Source: Pyrocephalus nanus
Taxonomy: Eukaryota; Chordata; Aves; Passeriformes; Tyrannidae
DNA length: 64,000 nucleotides
Assembly: GCA_038380795.1 (NCBI GenBank)
Contig: CM076277.1
Span: forward strand, 463,501 to 527,500
Direction: 5' to 3'
Shown here: piece after piece, positions 48,688 to 63,121 of the stretch
Position numbering within the stretch: the first letter of the stretch is position 1
Layout: each line of letters opens with the position of its first letter
Program-made: the position numbers and the translations under genes
Notes under the pieces: model-generated
Told to the model about the DNA's origin: nothing
The model's database searches: none
Seen by the model: the letters and a program-made list of their open reading frames with translations, nothing else

Positions 48688-51405
48688 AATGTACCTGTTG
48701 GTTTCTAGGTCTGCAGAATTTGTACGGAACAAAATCTTTTTTGAGTGAGGTAGAGAAAGCGGGGGGGGAAGAGAACAGTGGATTTTGCAGTAAGATGCTT
48801 CGATTTACAGTTCTAGAGCCTCGTTTTGCTTCAGTCAAAAAGGCGGGCGGTGTGACTCTCTGGGAGCGGCGACAACTTTCTGCCCTCGCACCGTTTGCCT
48901 GGGAGGAATCCTCAGAAGCATTCCGGTGTCTAAATTGAACATCTGAGTTTGGGGTGGGACTCCTGCTAGTGCACAAAACGCCGTTCCCCCAGAAAAAGAA
49001 AGCCCTTACCCTCTGGTTATCAGGTGTAGGTTGCAAAGCGCTCTGTGGGAAATGAGAGCTCACGGTCCCGACACCTTGTATCCGGAGGGAATCTTCGTAC
49101 GACTTCAATTTCCCGAGTCCCGCCGCCTGCTTTGCCGCAGGACTCCTGCGAGGGACCGGCTGCGGAGGACAAAAGAAATGCTCGGTCGGCTGGCAGGCGA
49201 CAGGCACTTTAGGAATGGCAGGCTTAGCTTTATAGTCTTTTCTTGCCTCTGTGGGTATACGCGCTATAATTGGTCGGTTGTTTCTCTTCGCGTGCAGCGC
49301 TTAGTCTTTTGATTGGCAGTCGGGGTCCTGTTGTGTTCTGGCGAAGCTCAAAACGATGCCTATTATTTACTGTAGTTTTTCTTCCCTTTCTGCTCTCCTG
49401 CCTTGGTGCTGTTTACATTCTTTTACAATCTCAGAGCTGTAACTGATTAAATTCAAGGCTTAAGTTGTCAACAGCCCAGCTGTTTCCAATAAATGACAGC
49501 CCTCTGTTCCCAGCAAAAAAAGGTCTTATATTCAAGGTCTCAAGTCTAGTTAGTGAGAGACCCCTGCATTTGCCCGTGCAGGAAAATCATCCGGGTCTGG
49601 GACCTTTTGTTTCAGAGCGACCTTTGTCCATATTCCGTTTAGGGAGTTGTACTGCAATTTTGGTCCCGGTCAGCGGCGAGAAAAAAACAGATCTTTCCCC
49701 GAATAAGGAAGCCTGTACCCTCAGGGTCTCAGGTGTAAGTGGTGAGAGACCCAGTAAATTCCAAGAGTGGCAAGAGTGCTCTGTCCTTTAGACTTTTTGT
49801 CTGGGAGAAATCTTCATCCCTGTTCAATTTCAGGAACCTAAGCAGCTATCTCGATGCAGCACTCCTGCAAAAAAAGAACAGATCTTAACTACAGGAAAAG
49901 AAAACCCATACCCTATGGGTCTCAGGTGCAGGTGGTGGGATACCTCTGGCCCTCCATGGGCAGCAACAGCTTTCTGAGGTGGCACCTTTTGCCTGAGAGG
50001 AATGTTGACTATGTTTGCTCTGGGAGCTCAGACTGGGATATCCAGTACAGATCTCCTTCAATCAAATGAGACACTGTTACCCCAGGTAAAAAAGCCGTTA
50101 CCTTCTGTCTCTCAACGGCAGCTGGTGGGTGCCTCCATCGGCAGCAAGAGCTTTCTGTAGTGGCACCTTCTGTGTGAGAGGAACGTTCATCCGTATTCAA
50201 TTTGACGAGTCAAACCACCTATCTCAGTCCACGACTCCTGCAAGCAAATAGTATCCTATTTCCCCTAGGACAAAAAGCCCTTACCCTCAGGATCTCAAGT
50301 GTGTTAATTAGACACCCTTGACAGTTCATGGGCAGTGAGAACGTTCTATCCTGTCACCTTTTGTCTGGGAGGAATCTTGGTCCTTGTTCCATTTGGAACT
50401 GGACGGGCAGTTGCAGTGCAGGGTTCCTGCAAGGTAACAACAACCCTTTACCCCAGAAAAGAAAGCCCTTAACCTTGGGATCTAAGGTGCAATTGATAGA
50501 CCAGCCTACCCTTCCATGGACAGCAAGAACTTGCTGCGGTGACACCCTTTCTCTGGGAGGATTCTTAGTCCATATTCAATGTTGGATGGCAGACTGACAA
50601 TATCGGCACGGGGCTCCTGCGAGCAAATCGCAGACCATTTCCGCATGAAAGGCAGCTAGTAGCCACAAGTACTCTAATGCAGGTGAAGGGAGACCCGTGA
50701 CAGTGCATGGGGCAGCCACACATTTTTGTCCTTGCCTCTTCTGTATGGAGAGTATGTTGATACGTGTACGCCTTAGACGGTCATACTGTTATGATCGGCA
50801 CTACTCTCTGAAAACCAAACGACAGCCCTTTCCCACAGAACTGGGCTGTTAGGAGTAGTTAGTGGGAAAGGCTGAGCCCACCAAAGGAGAGAGCTTTGTG
50901 TGTTGGCACATCTTGTCTGGGAGGAATCTTCATTCGTACTTTATATTGGAATCAGACCGGCAATTTCAGAGCAGGACATCTGCAAGTGCACAAAAGCCCT
51001 TTCTCCCAGGAAGGCGAGTGCCAACCCTTGAGATATCGGGTACAATTGGTGGGCCAGCCTTGGAACTCTATGGGCAGCAGGAGCTATCTGTCCAGCCACC
51101 TTCAGTCTGAGAGCGATCTTTGTCCGTATTCGATTTTGGAGTCAGACTGGAAATTTCATCACAGAATTCCTGCAAGTGAACAACAGCCCTTTATCCCAGA
51201 AAACAAAACGCTTACCCTCAGGGTAAAATGTCCGGGTTGTGGGCAAGCCTGGGCACTCCATTGGAAGCAGGAGCTTTCTTTGATGGCACCTCTTGCCTGG
51301 CAGGAATCTTTCTCCATATTTAATTTTGGCATTCAGACTGGTAATTTTGGCGCAGGATCCCTGCAAGCGGACGACAGCTCTTTCTCCCGGGAAAAATACT
51401 GCTTA

Positions 51406-51506
51406 CCCTAACCCTAACCCTAACCCTAACCCTAACCCTAACCCTAACCCTAACCCTAACCCTAACCCTAACCCTAACCCTAACCCTAAACCTAACCCTA
51501 ACCCTA

Positions 51507-51539
<33 letters not shown>

Positions 51540-51545
51540 CCCTAA
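51406..51545 (+). repeat. Telomeric tract, unit 14 (140 bp, shortest)
   Basis: It is an almost perfect CCCTAA run with the usual AAACCT and AAACCC slips at the right end. It lacks CGCTAA and CGTTAA. The right end resembles units 2-12, so it looks like an internal deletion of a longer tract. Confidence 0.97.
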
Positions 51546-51780
51546 CCAAGTCTGAACCGGTCTGATCCGGTCTGAACTAGTTTAAACCGTTGTGAGACTG
51601 CTGCTCTTTCTAAACTGATACAAGAATAGGGAAGCACTGCTGTAAATATAGAGCATTATTGCCTAGTTAGATTTGTGGAGGGTGAGAGAAAATTGGCCCA
51701 GAGTAAACGCAAAACATTTTTGGTGCAAAATGTGGATAGAGACTGCTAGGAGGGATAAGGACCAGATCAGATCACAACAC

Positions 51781-52351
51781 CAAATTATATTTGAAACCCT
51801 CAGGAAACCCCAAACGACAAAATGCTCCTAAAAACCCCCCAAACACCAGAAAACCCCCATCAAATTACAAAAGCACCTTACCATTCCTAAGCAAATTACA
51901 CAGTAAAAACTGCTTAGAGACAGAGTTTTATGCCTTTAAACAGCAGGTATTTATTAGGCGACGTCATGCAGCTCTCCGGCTCGGGCTGGGCAAAAAGAGC
52001 TCCGAAATGTTTGAGTAAAAACACGCAATTTATACAGTTTCTAATTACGATTACAACATATTCATATACGTACCCATGTTATTGTATTATTGGATTACTA
52101 TATGTCCGGGTGGAGTTTGAGGCGTGGTCTTTCTTCTGAGGAATATCATGGTGATACATCCTGCCTTCATCATAGGGTCTCAAATTTATTCCTCATTTTT
52201 GGGTGACCCCGGAGACCTTCTGTACTTTCCATTGTTTCATGTTCTATCCGTTGGAGCTTGGAAAAAGCCTTGGCTTCGGGCCTATTTTACCTATTCAAAT
52301 ATCTACCTTAGCCTGTTTGGCTATAATTTATTACCTCTGGGCTCTTTGTGC
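51781..52351 (-). mobile_element. LTR-like block, unit 14
   Basis: TATA is at 52027-52034 and AATAAA at 51950-51955 (- strand). Confidence 0.4.
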
Positions 52352-55069
52352 AATGTACCTGTTGGTTTCTAGGTCTGCAGAATTTGTACGGAACAAAATC
52401 TTTTTTGAGTGAGGTAGAGAAAGCGGGGGGGGAAGAGAACAGTGGATTTTGCAGTAAGATGCTTCGATTTACAGTTCTAGAGCCTCGTTTTGCTTCAGTC
52501 AAAAAGGCGGGCGGTGTGACTCTCTGGGAGCGGCGACAACTTTCTGCCCTCGCACCGTTTGCCTGGGAGGAATCCTCAGAAGCATTCCGGTGTCTAAATT
52601 GAACATCTGAGTTTGGGGTGGGACTCCTGCTAGTGCACAAAACGCCGTTCCCCCAGAAAAAGAAAGCCCTTACCCTCTGGTTATCAGGTGTAGGTTGCAA
52701 AGCGCTCTGTGGGAAATGAGAGCTCACGGTCCCGACACCTTGTATCCGGAGGGAATCTTCGTACGACTTCAATTTCCCGAGTCCCGCCGCCTGCTTTGCC
52801 GCAGGACTCCTGCGAGGGACCGGCTGCGGAGGACAAAAGAAATGCTCGGTCGGCTGGCAGGCGACAGGCACTTTAGGAATGGCAGGCTTAGCTTTATAGT
52901 CTTTTCTTGCCTCTGTGGGTATACGCGCTATAATTGGTCGGTTGTTTCTCTTCGCGTGCAGCGCTTAGTCTTTTGATTGGCAGTCGGGGTCCTGTTGTGT
53001 GCTGGCGAAGCTCAAAACGATGCCTATTATTTACTGTAGTTTTTCTTCCCTTTCTGCTCTCCTGCCTTGGTGCTGTTTACATTCTTTTACAATCTCAGAG
53101 CTGTAACTGATTAAATTCAAGGCTTAAGTTGTCAACAGCCCAGCTGTTTCCAATAAATGACAGCCCTCTGTTCCCAGCAAAAAAAGGTCTTATATTCAAG
53201 GTCTCAAGTCTAGTTAGTGAGAGACCCCTGCATTTGCCCGTGCAGGAAAATCATCCGGGTCTGGGACCTTTTGTTTCAGAGCGACCTTTGTCCATATTCC
53301 GTTTAGGGAGTTGTACTGCAATTTTGGTCCCGGTCAGCGGCGAGAAAAAAACAGATCTTTCCCCGAATAAGGAAGCCTGTACCCTCAGGGTCTCAGGTGT
53401 AAGTGGTGAGAGACCCAGTAAATTCCAAGAGTGGCAAGAGTGCTCTGTCCTTTAGACTTTTTGTCTGGGAGAAATCTTCATCCCTGTTCAATTTCAGGAA
53501 CCTAAGCAGCTATCTCGATGCAGCACTCCTGCAAAAAAAGAACAGATCTTAACTACAGGAAAAGAAAACCCATACCCTATGGGTCTCAGGTGCAGGTGGT
53601 GGGATACCTCTGGCCCTCCATGGGCAGCAACAGCTTTCTGAGGTGGCACCTTTTGCCTGAGAGGAATGTTGACTATGTTTGCTCTGGGAGCTCAGACTGG
53701 GATATCCAGTACAGATCTCCTTCAATCAAATGAGACACTGTTACCCCAGGTAAAAAAGCCGTTACCTTCTGTCTCTCAACGGCAGCTGGTGGGTGCCTCC
53801 ATCGGCAGCAAGAGCTTTCTGTAGTGGCACCTTCTGTGTGAGAGGAACGTTCATCCGTATTCAATTTGACGAGTCAAACCACCTATCTCAGTCCACGACT
53901 CCTGCAAGCAAATAGTATCCTATTTCCCCTAGGACAAAAAGCCCTTACCCTCAGGATCTCAAGTGTGTTAATTAGACACCCTTGACAGTTCATGGGCAGT
54001 GAGAACGTTCTATCCTGTCACCTTTTGTCTGGGAGGAATCTTGGTCCTTGTTCCATTTGGAACTGGACGGGCAGTTGCAGTGCAGGGTTCCTGCAAGGTA
54101 ACAACAACCCTTTACCCCAGAAAAGAAAGCCCTTAACCTTGGGATCTAAGGTGCAATTGATAGACCAGCCTACCCTTCCATGGACAGCAAGAACTTGCTG
54201 CGGTGACACCCTTTCTCTGGGAGGATTCTTAGTCCATATTCAATGTTGGATGGCAGACTGACAATATCGGCACGGGGCTCCTGCGAGCAAATCGCAGACC
54301 ATTTCCGCATGAAAGGCAGCTAGTAGCCACAAGTACTCTAATGCAGGTGAAGGGAGACCCGTGACAGTGCATGGGGCAGCCACACATTTTTGTCCTTGCC
54401 TCTTCTGTATGGAGAGTATGTTGATACGTGTACGCCTTAGACGGTCATACTGTTATGATCGGCACTACTCTCTGAAAACCAAACGACAGCCCTTTCCCAC
54501 AGAACTGGGCTGTTAGGAGTAGTTAGTGGGAAAGGCTGAGCCCACCAAAGGAGAGAGCTTTGTGTGTTGGCACATCTTGTCTGGGAGGAATCTTCATTCG
54601 TACTTTATATTGGAATCAGACCGGCAATTTCAGAGCAGGACATCTGCAAGTGCACAAAAGCCCTTTCTCCCAGGAAGGCGAGTGCCAACCCTTGAGATAT
54701 CGGGTACAATTGGTGGGCCAGCCTTGGAACTCTATGGGCAGCAGGAGCTATCTGTCCAGCCACCTTCAGTCTGAGAGCGATCTTTGTCCGTATTCGATTT
54801 TGGAGTCAGACTGGAAATTTCATCACAGAATTCCTGCAAGTGAACAACAGCCCTTTATCCCAGAAAACAAAACGCTTACCCTCAGGGTAAAATGTCCGGG
54901 TTGTGGGCAAGCCTGGGCACTCCATTGGAAGCAGGAGCTTTCTTTGATGGCACCTCTTGCCTGGCAGGAATCTTTCTCCATATTTAATTTTGGCATTCAG
55001 ACTGGTAATTTTGGCGCAGGATCCCTGCAAGCGGACGACAGCTCTTTCTCCCGGGAAAAATACTGCTTA

Positions 55070-55156
55070 CCCTAACCCTAACCCTAACCCTAACGCTAAC
55101 CCTAACCCTAACCCTAACCCTAACCCTAACCCTAATCCTAACCGTAAACCCTAACC

Positions 55157-55197
<41 letters not shown>

Positions 55198-55205
55198 CCC
55201 TAACC

Positions 55206-55284
<79 letters not shown>

Positions 55285-55412
55285 CCCTAACCCTAACCCT
55301 AACCCTAACCCTAACCCTAACGCTAACCCTACCCTAACCCTAACCCTAAACCTAACCCTAACCCTAACCCTAACCCCTAACCCTAACCCTAACCCTAACC
55401 CTAACCCTAACC

Positions 55413-55478
<66 letters not shown>

Positions 55479-55480
55479 CC

Positions 55481-55521
<41 letters not shown>

Positions 55522-55523
55522 CC

Positions 55524-55585
<62 letters not shown>

Positions 55586-55601
55586 ATAACCCTAACCCTA
55601 A
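55070..55601 (+). repeat. Telomeric tract, unit 15 (532 bp, longest)
   Basis: It starts with four CCCTAA and a CGCTAA like units 2-12 but then differs, with AATCCTAACCG, a later CGCTAACCCTACCC, several CCCCTAA and AAACCC slips, and CCATAA near the right end. It is nearly twice the usual length. Confidence 0.96.
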
Positions 55602-55836
55602 CCAAGTCTGAACCGGTCTGAACCGGTCTGAACTAGTTTAAACCGTTGTGAGACTGCTGCTCTTTCTAAACTGATACAAGAATAGGGAAGCACTGCTATA
55701 AATATAGAGCATTATTGCCTAGTTAGATTTGTGGAGGGTGAGAGAAAATTGGCCCAGAGTAAACGCAAAACATTTTTGGTGCAAAATGTGGATAGAGACT
55801 GCTAGGAGGGATAAGGACCAGATCAGATCACAACAC

Positions 55837-56407
55837 CAAATTATATTTGAAACCATCAGGAAACCCCAAACGACAAAATGCTCCTAAAAACCCCCCAAAC
55901 ACCAGAAAACCCCCATCAAATTACAAAAGCACCTTACCATTCCTAAGCAAATTACACAGTAAAAACTGCTTAGAGACAGAGTTTTATGCCTTTAAACAGC
56001 AGGTATTTATTAGGCGACGTCATGCAGCTCTCCGGCTCGGGCTGGGCAAAAAGAGCTCCGAAATGTTTGAGTAAAAACACGCAATTTATACAGTTTCTAA
56101 TTACGATTACAACATATTCATATACGTACCCATGTTATTGTATTATTGGATTACTATATGTCCGGGTGGAGTTTGAGGCGTGGTCTTTCTTCTGAGGAAT
56201 ATCATGGTGATACATCCTGCCTTCATCATAGGGTCTCAAATTTATTCCTCATTTTTGGGTGACCCCGGAGACTTTCTGTACTTTCCATTGTTTCATGTTC
56301 TATCCGTTGGAGCTTGGAAAAAGCCTTGGCTTCGGGCCTATTTTACCTATTCAAAGATCTACCTTAGCCTGTTTGGCTATAATTTATTACCTCTGGGCTC
56401 TTTGTGC
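55837..56407 (-). mobile_element. LTR-like block, unit 15
   Basis: TATA is at 56083-56090 and AATAAA at 56006-56011 (- strand). Three substitutions (AAACCATC, GAGACTTTC, CAAAGATC) make it the most altered copy. Confidence 0.4.
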
Positions 56408-59125
56408 AATGTACCTGTTGGTTTCTAGGTCTGCAGAATTTGTACGGAACAAAATCTTTTTTGAGTGAGGTAGAGAAAGCGGGGGGGGAAGAGAACAGTG
56501 GATTTTGCAGTAAGATGCTTCGATTTACAGTTCTAGAGCCTCGTTTTGCTTCAGTCAAAAAGGCGGGCGGTGTGACTCTCTGGGAGCGGCGACAACTTTC
56601 TGCCCTCGCACCGTTTGCCTGGGAGGAATCCTCAGAAGCATTCCGGTGTCTAAATTGAACATCTGAGTTTGGGGTGGGACTCCTGCTAGTGCACAAAACG
56701 CCGTTCCCCCAGAAAAAGAAAGCCCTTACCCTCTGGTTATCAGGTGTAGGTTGCAAAGCGCTCTGTGGGAAATGAGAGCTCACGGTCCCGACACCTTGTA
56801 TCCGGAGGGAATCTTCGTACGACTTCAATTTCCCGAGTCCCGCCGCCTGCTTTGCCGCAGGACTCCTGCGAGGGACCGGCTGCGGAGGACAAAAGAAATG
56901 CTCGGTCGGCTGGCAGGCGACAGGCACTTTAGGAATGGCAGGCTTAGCTTTATAGTCTTTTCTTGCCTCTGTGGGTATACGCGCTATAATTGGTCGGTTG
57001 TTTCTCTTCGCGTGCAGCGCTTAGTCTTTTGATTGGCAGTCGGGGTCCTGTTGTGTGCTGGCGAAGCTCAAAACGATGCCTATTATTTACTGTAGTTTTT
57101 CTTCCCTTTCTGCTCTCCTGCCTTGGTGCTGTTTACATTCTTTTACAATCTCAGAGCTGTAACTGATTAAATTCAAGGCTTAAGTTGTCAACAGCCCAGC
57201 TGTTTCCAATAAATGACAGCCCTCTGGTCCCAGCAAAAAAAGGTCTTATATTCAAGGTCTCAAGTCTAGTTAATGAGAGACCCCTGCATTTGCCCGTGCA
57301 GGAAAATCATCCGGGTCTGGGACCTTTTGTTTCAGAGCGAGCTTTGTCCATATTCCGTTTAGGGAGTTGTACTGCAATTTTGGTCCCGGTCAGCGGCGAG
57401 AAAAAAACAGATCTTTCCCCGAATAAGGAAGCCTGTACCCTCAGGGTCTCAGGTGTAAGTGGTGAGAGACCCAGTAAATTCCAAGAGTGGCAAGAGTGCT
57501 CTGCCCTTTAGACATTTTGTCTGGGAGAAATCTTCATCCCTGTTCAATTTCAGGAACCTAAGCAGCTATCTCGATGCAGCACTCCTGCAAAAAAAGAACA
57601 GATCTTAACTACAGGAAAAGAAAACCCATACCCTATGGGTCTCAGGTGCAGGTGGTGGGATACCTCTGGCCCTCCATGGGCAGCAACAGCTTTCTGAGGT
57701 GGCACCTTTTGCCTGAGAGGAATGTTGACTATGTTTGCTCTGGGAGCTCAGACTGGGATATCCAGTACAGATCTCCTTCAATCAAATGAGACACTGTTAC
57801 CCCAGGTAAAAAAGCCCTTACCTTCTGTCTCTCAAAGGCAGCTGGTGGGTGCCTCCCTTGGCAGCAAGAGCTTTCTGTAGTGGCACCTTCTGTGTGAGAG
57901 GAACGTTCATCCGTATTCAATTTGACGAGTCAAACCACCTATCTCAGTCCACGACTCCTGCAAGCAAATAGTATCCTATTTCCCCTAGGACAAAAAGCCC
58001 TTACCCTCAGGATCTCAAGAGTGTTAATTAGACACCCTTGACAGTTCCTGGGCAGTGAGAACGTTCTATCCTGTCACCTTTTGTCTGGGAGGAATCTTGG
58101 TCCTTGTTCCATTTGGAACTGGACGGGCAGTTGCAGTGCAGGGTTCCTGCAAGGTAACAACAACCCTTTACCCCAGAAAAGAAAGCCCTTACCCTTGGGA
58201 TCTAAGGTGCAATTGATAGACCAGCCTACCCTTCCATGGACAGCAAGAACTTGCTGCGGTGGCACCCTTTCTCTGGGAGGATTCTTAGTCCATATTCAAT
58301 GTTGGATGGCAGACTGACAATATCGGCACGGGGCTCCTGCGAGCAAATCGCAGACCATTTCCGCATGAAAGGCAGCTAGTAGCCACACGTACTCTAATGC
58401 AGGTGAAGGGAGACCCGTGACAGTGCATGGGGCAGCCACACATTTTTGTCCTTGCCTCTTCTGTATGGAGAGTATGTTGATACGTGTACGCCTTAGACGG
58501 TCATACTGTTATGATCGGCACTACTCTCTGAAAACCAAACGACAGCCCTTTCCCACAGAACTGGGCTGTTAGGAGTAGTTAGTGGGAAAGGCTGAGCCCA
58601 CCAAAGGAGAGAGCTTTGTGTGTTGGCACATCTTGTCTGGGAGGAATCTTCATTCGTACTTTATATTGGAATCAGACCGGCAATTTCAGAGCAGGACATC
58701 TGCAAGTGCACAAAAGCCCTTTCTCCCAGGAAGGCGAGTGCCAACCCTTGAGATATCGGGTACAATTGGTGGGCCAGCCTTGGAACTCTATGGGCAGCAG
58801 GAGCTATCTGTCCAGCCACCTTCAGTCTGAGAGCGATCTTTGTCCGTATTCGATTTTGGAGTCAGACTGGAAATTTCATCACAGAATTCCTGCAAGTGAA
58901 CAACAGCCCTTTATCCCAGAAAACAAAACGCTTACCCTCAGGGTAAAATGTCCGGGTTGTGGGCAAGCCTGGGCACTCCATTGGAAGCAGGAGCTTTCTT
59001 TGATGGCACCTCTTGCCTGGCAGGAATCTTTCTCCATACTTAATTTTGGCATTCAGACTGGTAATTTTGGCGCAGGATCCCTGCAAGCGGACGACAGCTC
59101 TTTCTCCCGGGAAAAATACTGCTTA

Positions 59126-59371
<246 letters not shown>

Positions 59372-59606
59372 CCAAGTCTGAACCGGTCTGAACCGGTCTG
59401 AACTAGTTTAAACCGTTGTGAGACTGCTGCTCTTTCTAAACTGATACAAGAATAGGGAAGCACTGCTGTAAATATAGAGCATTATTGCCTAGTTAGATTT
59501 GTGGAGGGTGAGAGAAAATTGGCCCAGAGTAAACGCAAAACATTTTTGGTGCAAAATGTGGATAGAGACTGCTAGGAGGGATAAGGACCAGATCAGATCA
59601 CAACAC

Positions 59607-60177
59607 CAAATTATATTTGAAACCCTCAGGAAACCCCAAACGACAAAATGCTCCTAAAAACCCCCCAAACACCAGAAAACCCCCATCAAATTACAAAAGC
59701 ACCTTACCGTTCCTAAGCAAATTACACAGTAAAAACTGCTTAGAGACAGAGTTTTATGCCTTTAAACAGCAGGTATTTATTAGGCGACGTCATGCAGCTC
59801 TCCGGCTCGGGCTGGGCAAAAAGAGCTCCGAAATGTTTGAGTAAAAACACGCAATTTATACAGTTTCTAATTACGATTACAACATATTCATATACGTACC
59901 CATGTTATTGTATTATTGGATTACTATATGTCAGGGTGGAGTTTGAGGCGTGGTCTTTCTTCTGAGGAATATCATGGTGATACATCCTGCCTTCATCATA
60001 GGGTCTCAAATTTATTCCTCATTTTTGGGTGACCCCGGAGACCTTCTGTACTTTCCATTGTTTCATGTTCTATCCGTTGGAGCTTGGAAAAAGCCTTGGC
60101 TTCGGGCCTATTTTACCTATTCAAATATCTACCTTAGCCTGTTTGGCTATAATTTATTACCTCTGGGCTCTTTGTGC
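59607..60177 (-). mobile_element. LTR-like block, unit 16
   Basis: TATA is at 59853-59860 and AATAAA at 59776-59781 (- strand). GTCAGGGTGG replaces GTCCGGGTGG, altering the CCACCC-adjacent region. Confidence 0.4.
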
Positions 60178-62895
60178 AATGTACCTGTTGGTTTCTAGGT
60201 CTGCAGAATTTGTACGGAACAAAATCTTTTTTGAGTGAGGTAGAGAAAGCGGGGGGGGAAGAGAACAGTGGATTTTGCAGTAAGATGCTTCGATTTACAG
60301 TTCTAGAGCCTCGTTTTGCTTCAGTCAAAAAGGCGGGCGGTGTGACTCTCTGGGAGCGGCGACAACTTTCTGCCCTCGCACCGTTTGCCTGGGAGGAATC
60401 CTCAGAAGCATTCCGGTGTCTAAATTGAACATCTGAGTTTGGGGTGGGACTCCTGCTAGTGCACAAAACGCCGTTCCCCCAGAAAAAGAAAGCCCTTACC
60501 CTCTGGTTATCAGGTGTAGGTTGCAAAGCGCTCTGTGGGAAATGAGAGCTCACGGTCCCGACACCTTGTATCCGGAGGGAATCTTCGTACGACTTCAATT
60601 TCCCGAGTCCCGCCGCCTGCTTTGCCGCAGGACTCCTGCGAGGGACCGGCTGCGGAGGACAAAAGAAATGCTCGGTCGGCTGGCAGGCGACAGGCACTTT
60701 AGGAATGGCAGGCTTAGCTTTATAGTCTTTTCTTGCCTCTGTGGGTATACGCGCTATAATTGGTCGGTTGTTTCTCTTCGCGTGCAGCGCTTAGTCTTTT
60801 GATTGGCAGTCGGGGTCCTGTTGTGTGCTGGCGAAGCTCAAAACGATGCCTATTATTTACTGTAGTTTTTCTTCCCTTTCTGCTCTCCTGCCTTGGTGCT
60901 GTTTACATTCTTTTACAATCTCAGAGCTGTAACTGATTAAATTCAAGGCTTAAGTTGTCAACAGCCCAGCTGTTTCCAATAAATGACAGCCCTCTGGTCC
61001 CAGCAAAAAAAGGTCTTATATTCAAGGTCTCAAGTCTAGTTAATGAGAGACCCCTGCATTTGCCCGTGCAGGAAAATCATCCGGGTCTGGGACCTTTTGT
61101 TTCAGAGCGAGCTTTGTCCATATTCCGTTTAGGGAGTTGTACTGCAATTTTGGTCCCGGTCAGCGGCGAGAAAAAAACAGATCTTTCCCCGAATAAGGAA
61201 GCCTGTACCCTCAGGGTCTCAGGTGTAAGTGGTGAGAGACCCAGTAAATTCCAAGAGTGGCAAGAGTGCTCTGCCCTTTAGACATTTTGTCTGGGAGAAA
61301 TCTTCATCCCTGTTCAATTTCAGGAACCTAAGCAGCTATCTCGATGCAGCACTCCTGCAAAAAAAGAACAGATCTTAACTACAGGAAAAGAAAACCCATA
61401 CCCTATGGGTCTCAGGTGCAGGTGGTGGGATACCTCTGGCCCTCCATGGGCAGCAACAGCTTTCTGAGGTGGCACCTTTTGCCTGAGAGGAATGTTGACT
61501 ATGTTTGCTCTGGGAGCTCAGACTGGGATATCCAGTACAGATCTCCTTCAATCAAATGAGACACTGTTACCCCAGGTAAAAAAGCCCTTACCTTCTGTCT
61601 CTCAAAGGCAGCTGGTGGGTGCCTCCCTTGGCAGCAAGAGCTTTCTGTAGTGGCACCTTCTGTGTGAGAGGAACGTTCATCCGTATTCAATTTGACGAGT
61701 CAAACCACCTATCTCAGTCCACGACTCCTGCAAGCAAATAGTATCCTATTTCCCCTAGGACAAAAAGCCCTTACCCTCAGGATCTCAAGAGTGTTAATTA
61801 GACACCCTTGACAGTTCCTGGGCAGTGAGAACGTTCTATCCTGTCACCTTTTGTCTGGGAGGAATCTTGGTCCTTGTTCCATTTGGAACTGGACGGGCAG
61901 TTGCAGTGCAGGGTTCCTGCAAGGTAACAACAACCCTTTACCCCAGAAAAGAAAGCCCTTACCCTTGGGATCTAAGGTGCAATTGATAGACCAGCCTACC
62001 CTTCCATGGACAGCAAGAACTTGCTGCGGTGGCACCCTTTCTCTGGGAGGATTCTTAGTCCATATTCAATGTTGGATGGCAGACTGACAATATCGGCACG
62101 GGGCTCCTGCGAGCAAATCGCAGACCATTTCCGCATGAAAGGCAGCTAGTAGCCACACGTACTCTAATGCAGGTGAAGGGAGACCCGTGACAGTGCATGG
62201 GGCAGCCACACATTTTTGTCCTTGCCTCTTCTGTATGGAGAGTATGTTGATACGTGTACGCCTTAGACGGTCATACTGTTATGATCGGCACTACTCTCTG
62301 AAAACCAAACGACAGCCCTTTCCCACAGAACTGGGCTGTTAGGAGTAGTTAGTGGGAAAGGCTGAGCCCACCAAAGGAGAGAGCTTTGTGTGTTGGCACA
62401 TCTTGTCTGGGAGGAATCTTCATTCGTACTTTATATTGGAATCAGACCGGCAATTTCAGAGCAGGACATCTGCAAGTGCACAAAAGCCCTTTCTCCCAGG
62501 AAGGCGAGTGCCAACCCTTGAGATATCGGGTACAATTGGTGGGCCAGCCTTGGAACTCTATGGGCAGCAGGAGCTATCTGTCCAGCCACCTTCAGTCTGA
62601 GAGCGATCTTTGTCCGTATTCGATTTTGGAGTCAGACTGGAAATTTCATCACAGAATTCCTGCAAGTGAACAACAGCCCTTTATCCCAGAAAACAAAACG
62701 CTTACCCTCAGGGTAAAATGTCCGGGTTGTGGGCAAGCCTGGGCACTCCATTGGAAGCAGGAGCTTTCTTTGATGGCACCTCTTGCCTGGCAGGAATCTT
62801 TCTCCATATTTAATTTTGGCATTCAGACTAGTAATTTTGGCGCAGGATCCCTGCAAGCGGACGACAGCTCTTTCTCCCGGGAAAAATACTGCTTA

Positions 62896-62951
62896 CCCTA
62901 ACCCTAACCCTAACCCTAACGCTAACCCTAACCCTAACCCTAACCCTAACC

Positions 62952-62992
<41 letters not shown>

Positions 62993-63024
62993 CCGTAACC
63001 CTAACCCTAACCCTAACCCTAACC

Positions 63025-63115
<91 letters not shown>

Positions 63116-63121
63116 CCCTAA
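62896..63121 (+). repeat. Telomeric tract, unit 17 (226 bp)
   Basis: The start is like unit 16 (CGCTAA as fifth repeat). It contains a CCGTAA variant and AAACCC slips. CGTTAA is absent. Confidence 0.97.

Larger units (their letters stand above)
45652..49456 (+). repeat. Macrosatellite unit 13
   Basis: This unit is 3,805 bp. Private substitutions are CCTATACCCC near 46641 and CTTTTCATTG near 48560. It shares GATCCGG in the 10-bp repeat block (near 47899) with unit 14 only. Diagnostic sites are C, C and GGCAGG, as in all units to its right. Confidence 0.97.
49457..53120 (+). repeat. Macrosatellite unit 14
   Basis: This unit is 3,664 bp, the shortest, because its telomeric tract is only 140 bp. 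It shares GATCCGG with unit 13 on the left of its right part, and TGTGTGCTGG (near 52996) with units 15-16 at its far right end. Confidence 0.97.
53121..57176 (+). repeat. Macrosatellite unit 15
   Basis: This unit is 4,056 bp, the longest, because of its 532-bp telomeric tract. Private substitutions include CTGCTATAAA near 55693, AAACCATCAGG near 55850 and GAGACTTTC near 56270. CAAAGATCTAC near 56353 is shared with unit 17. Confidence 0.97.
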
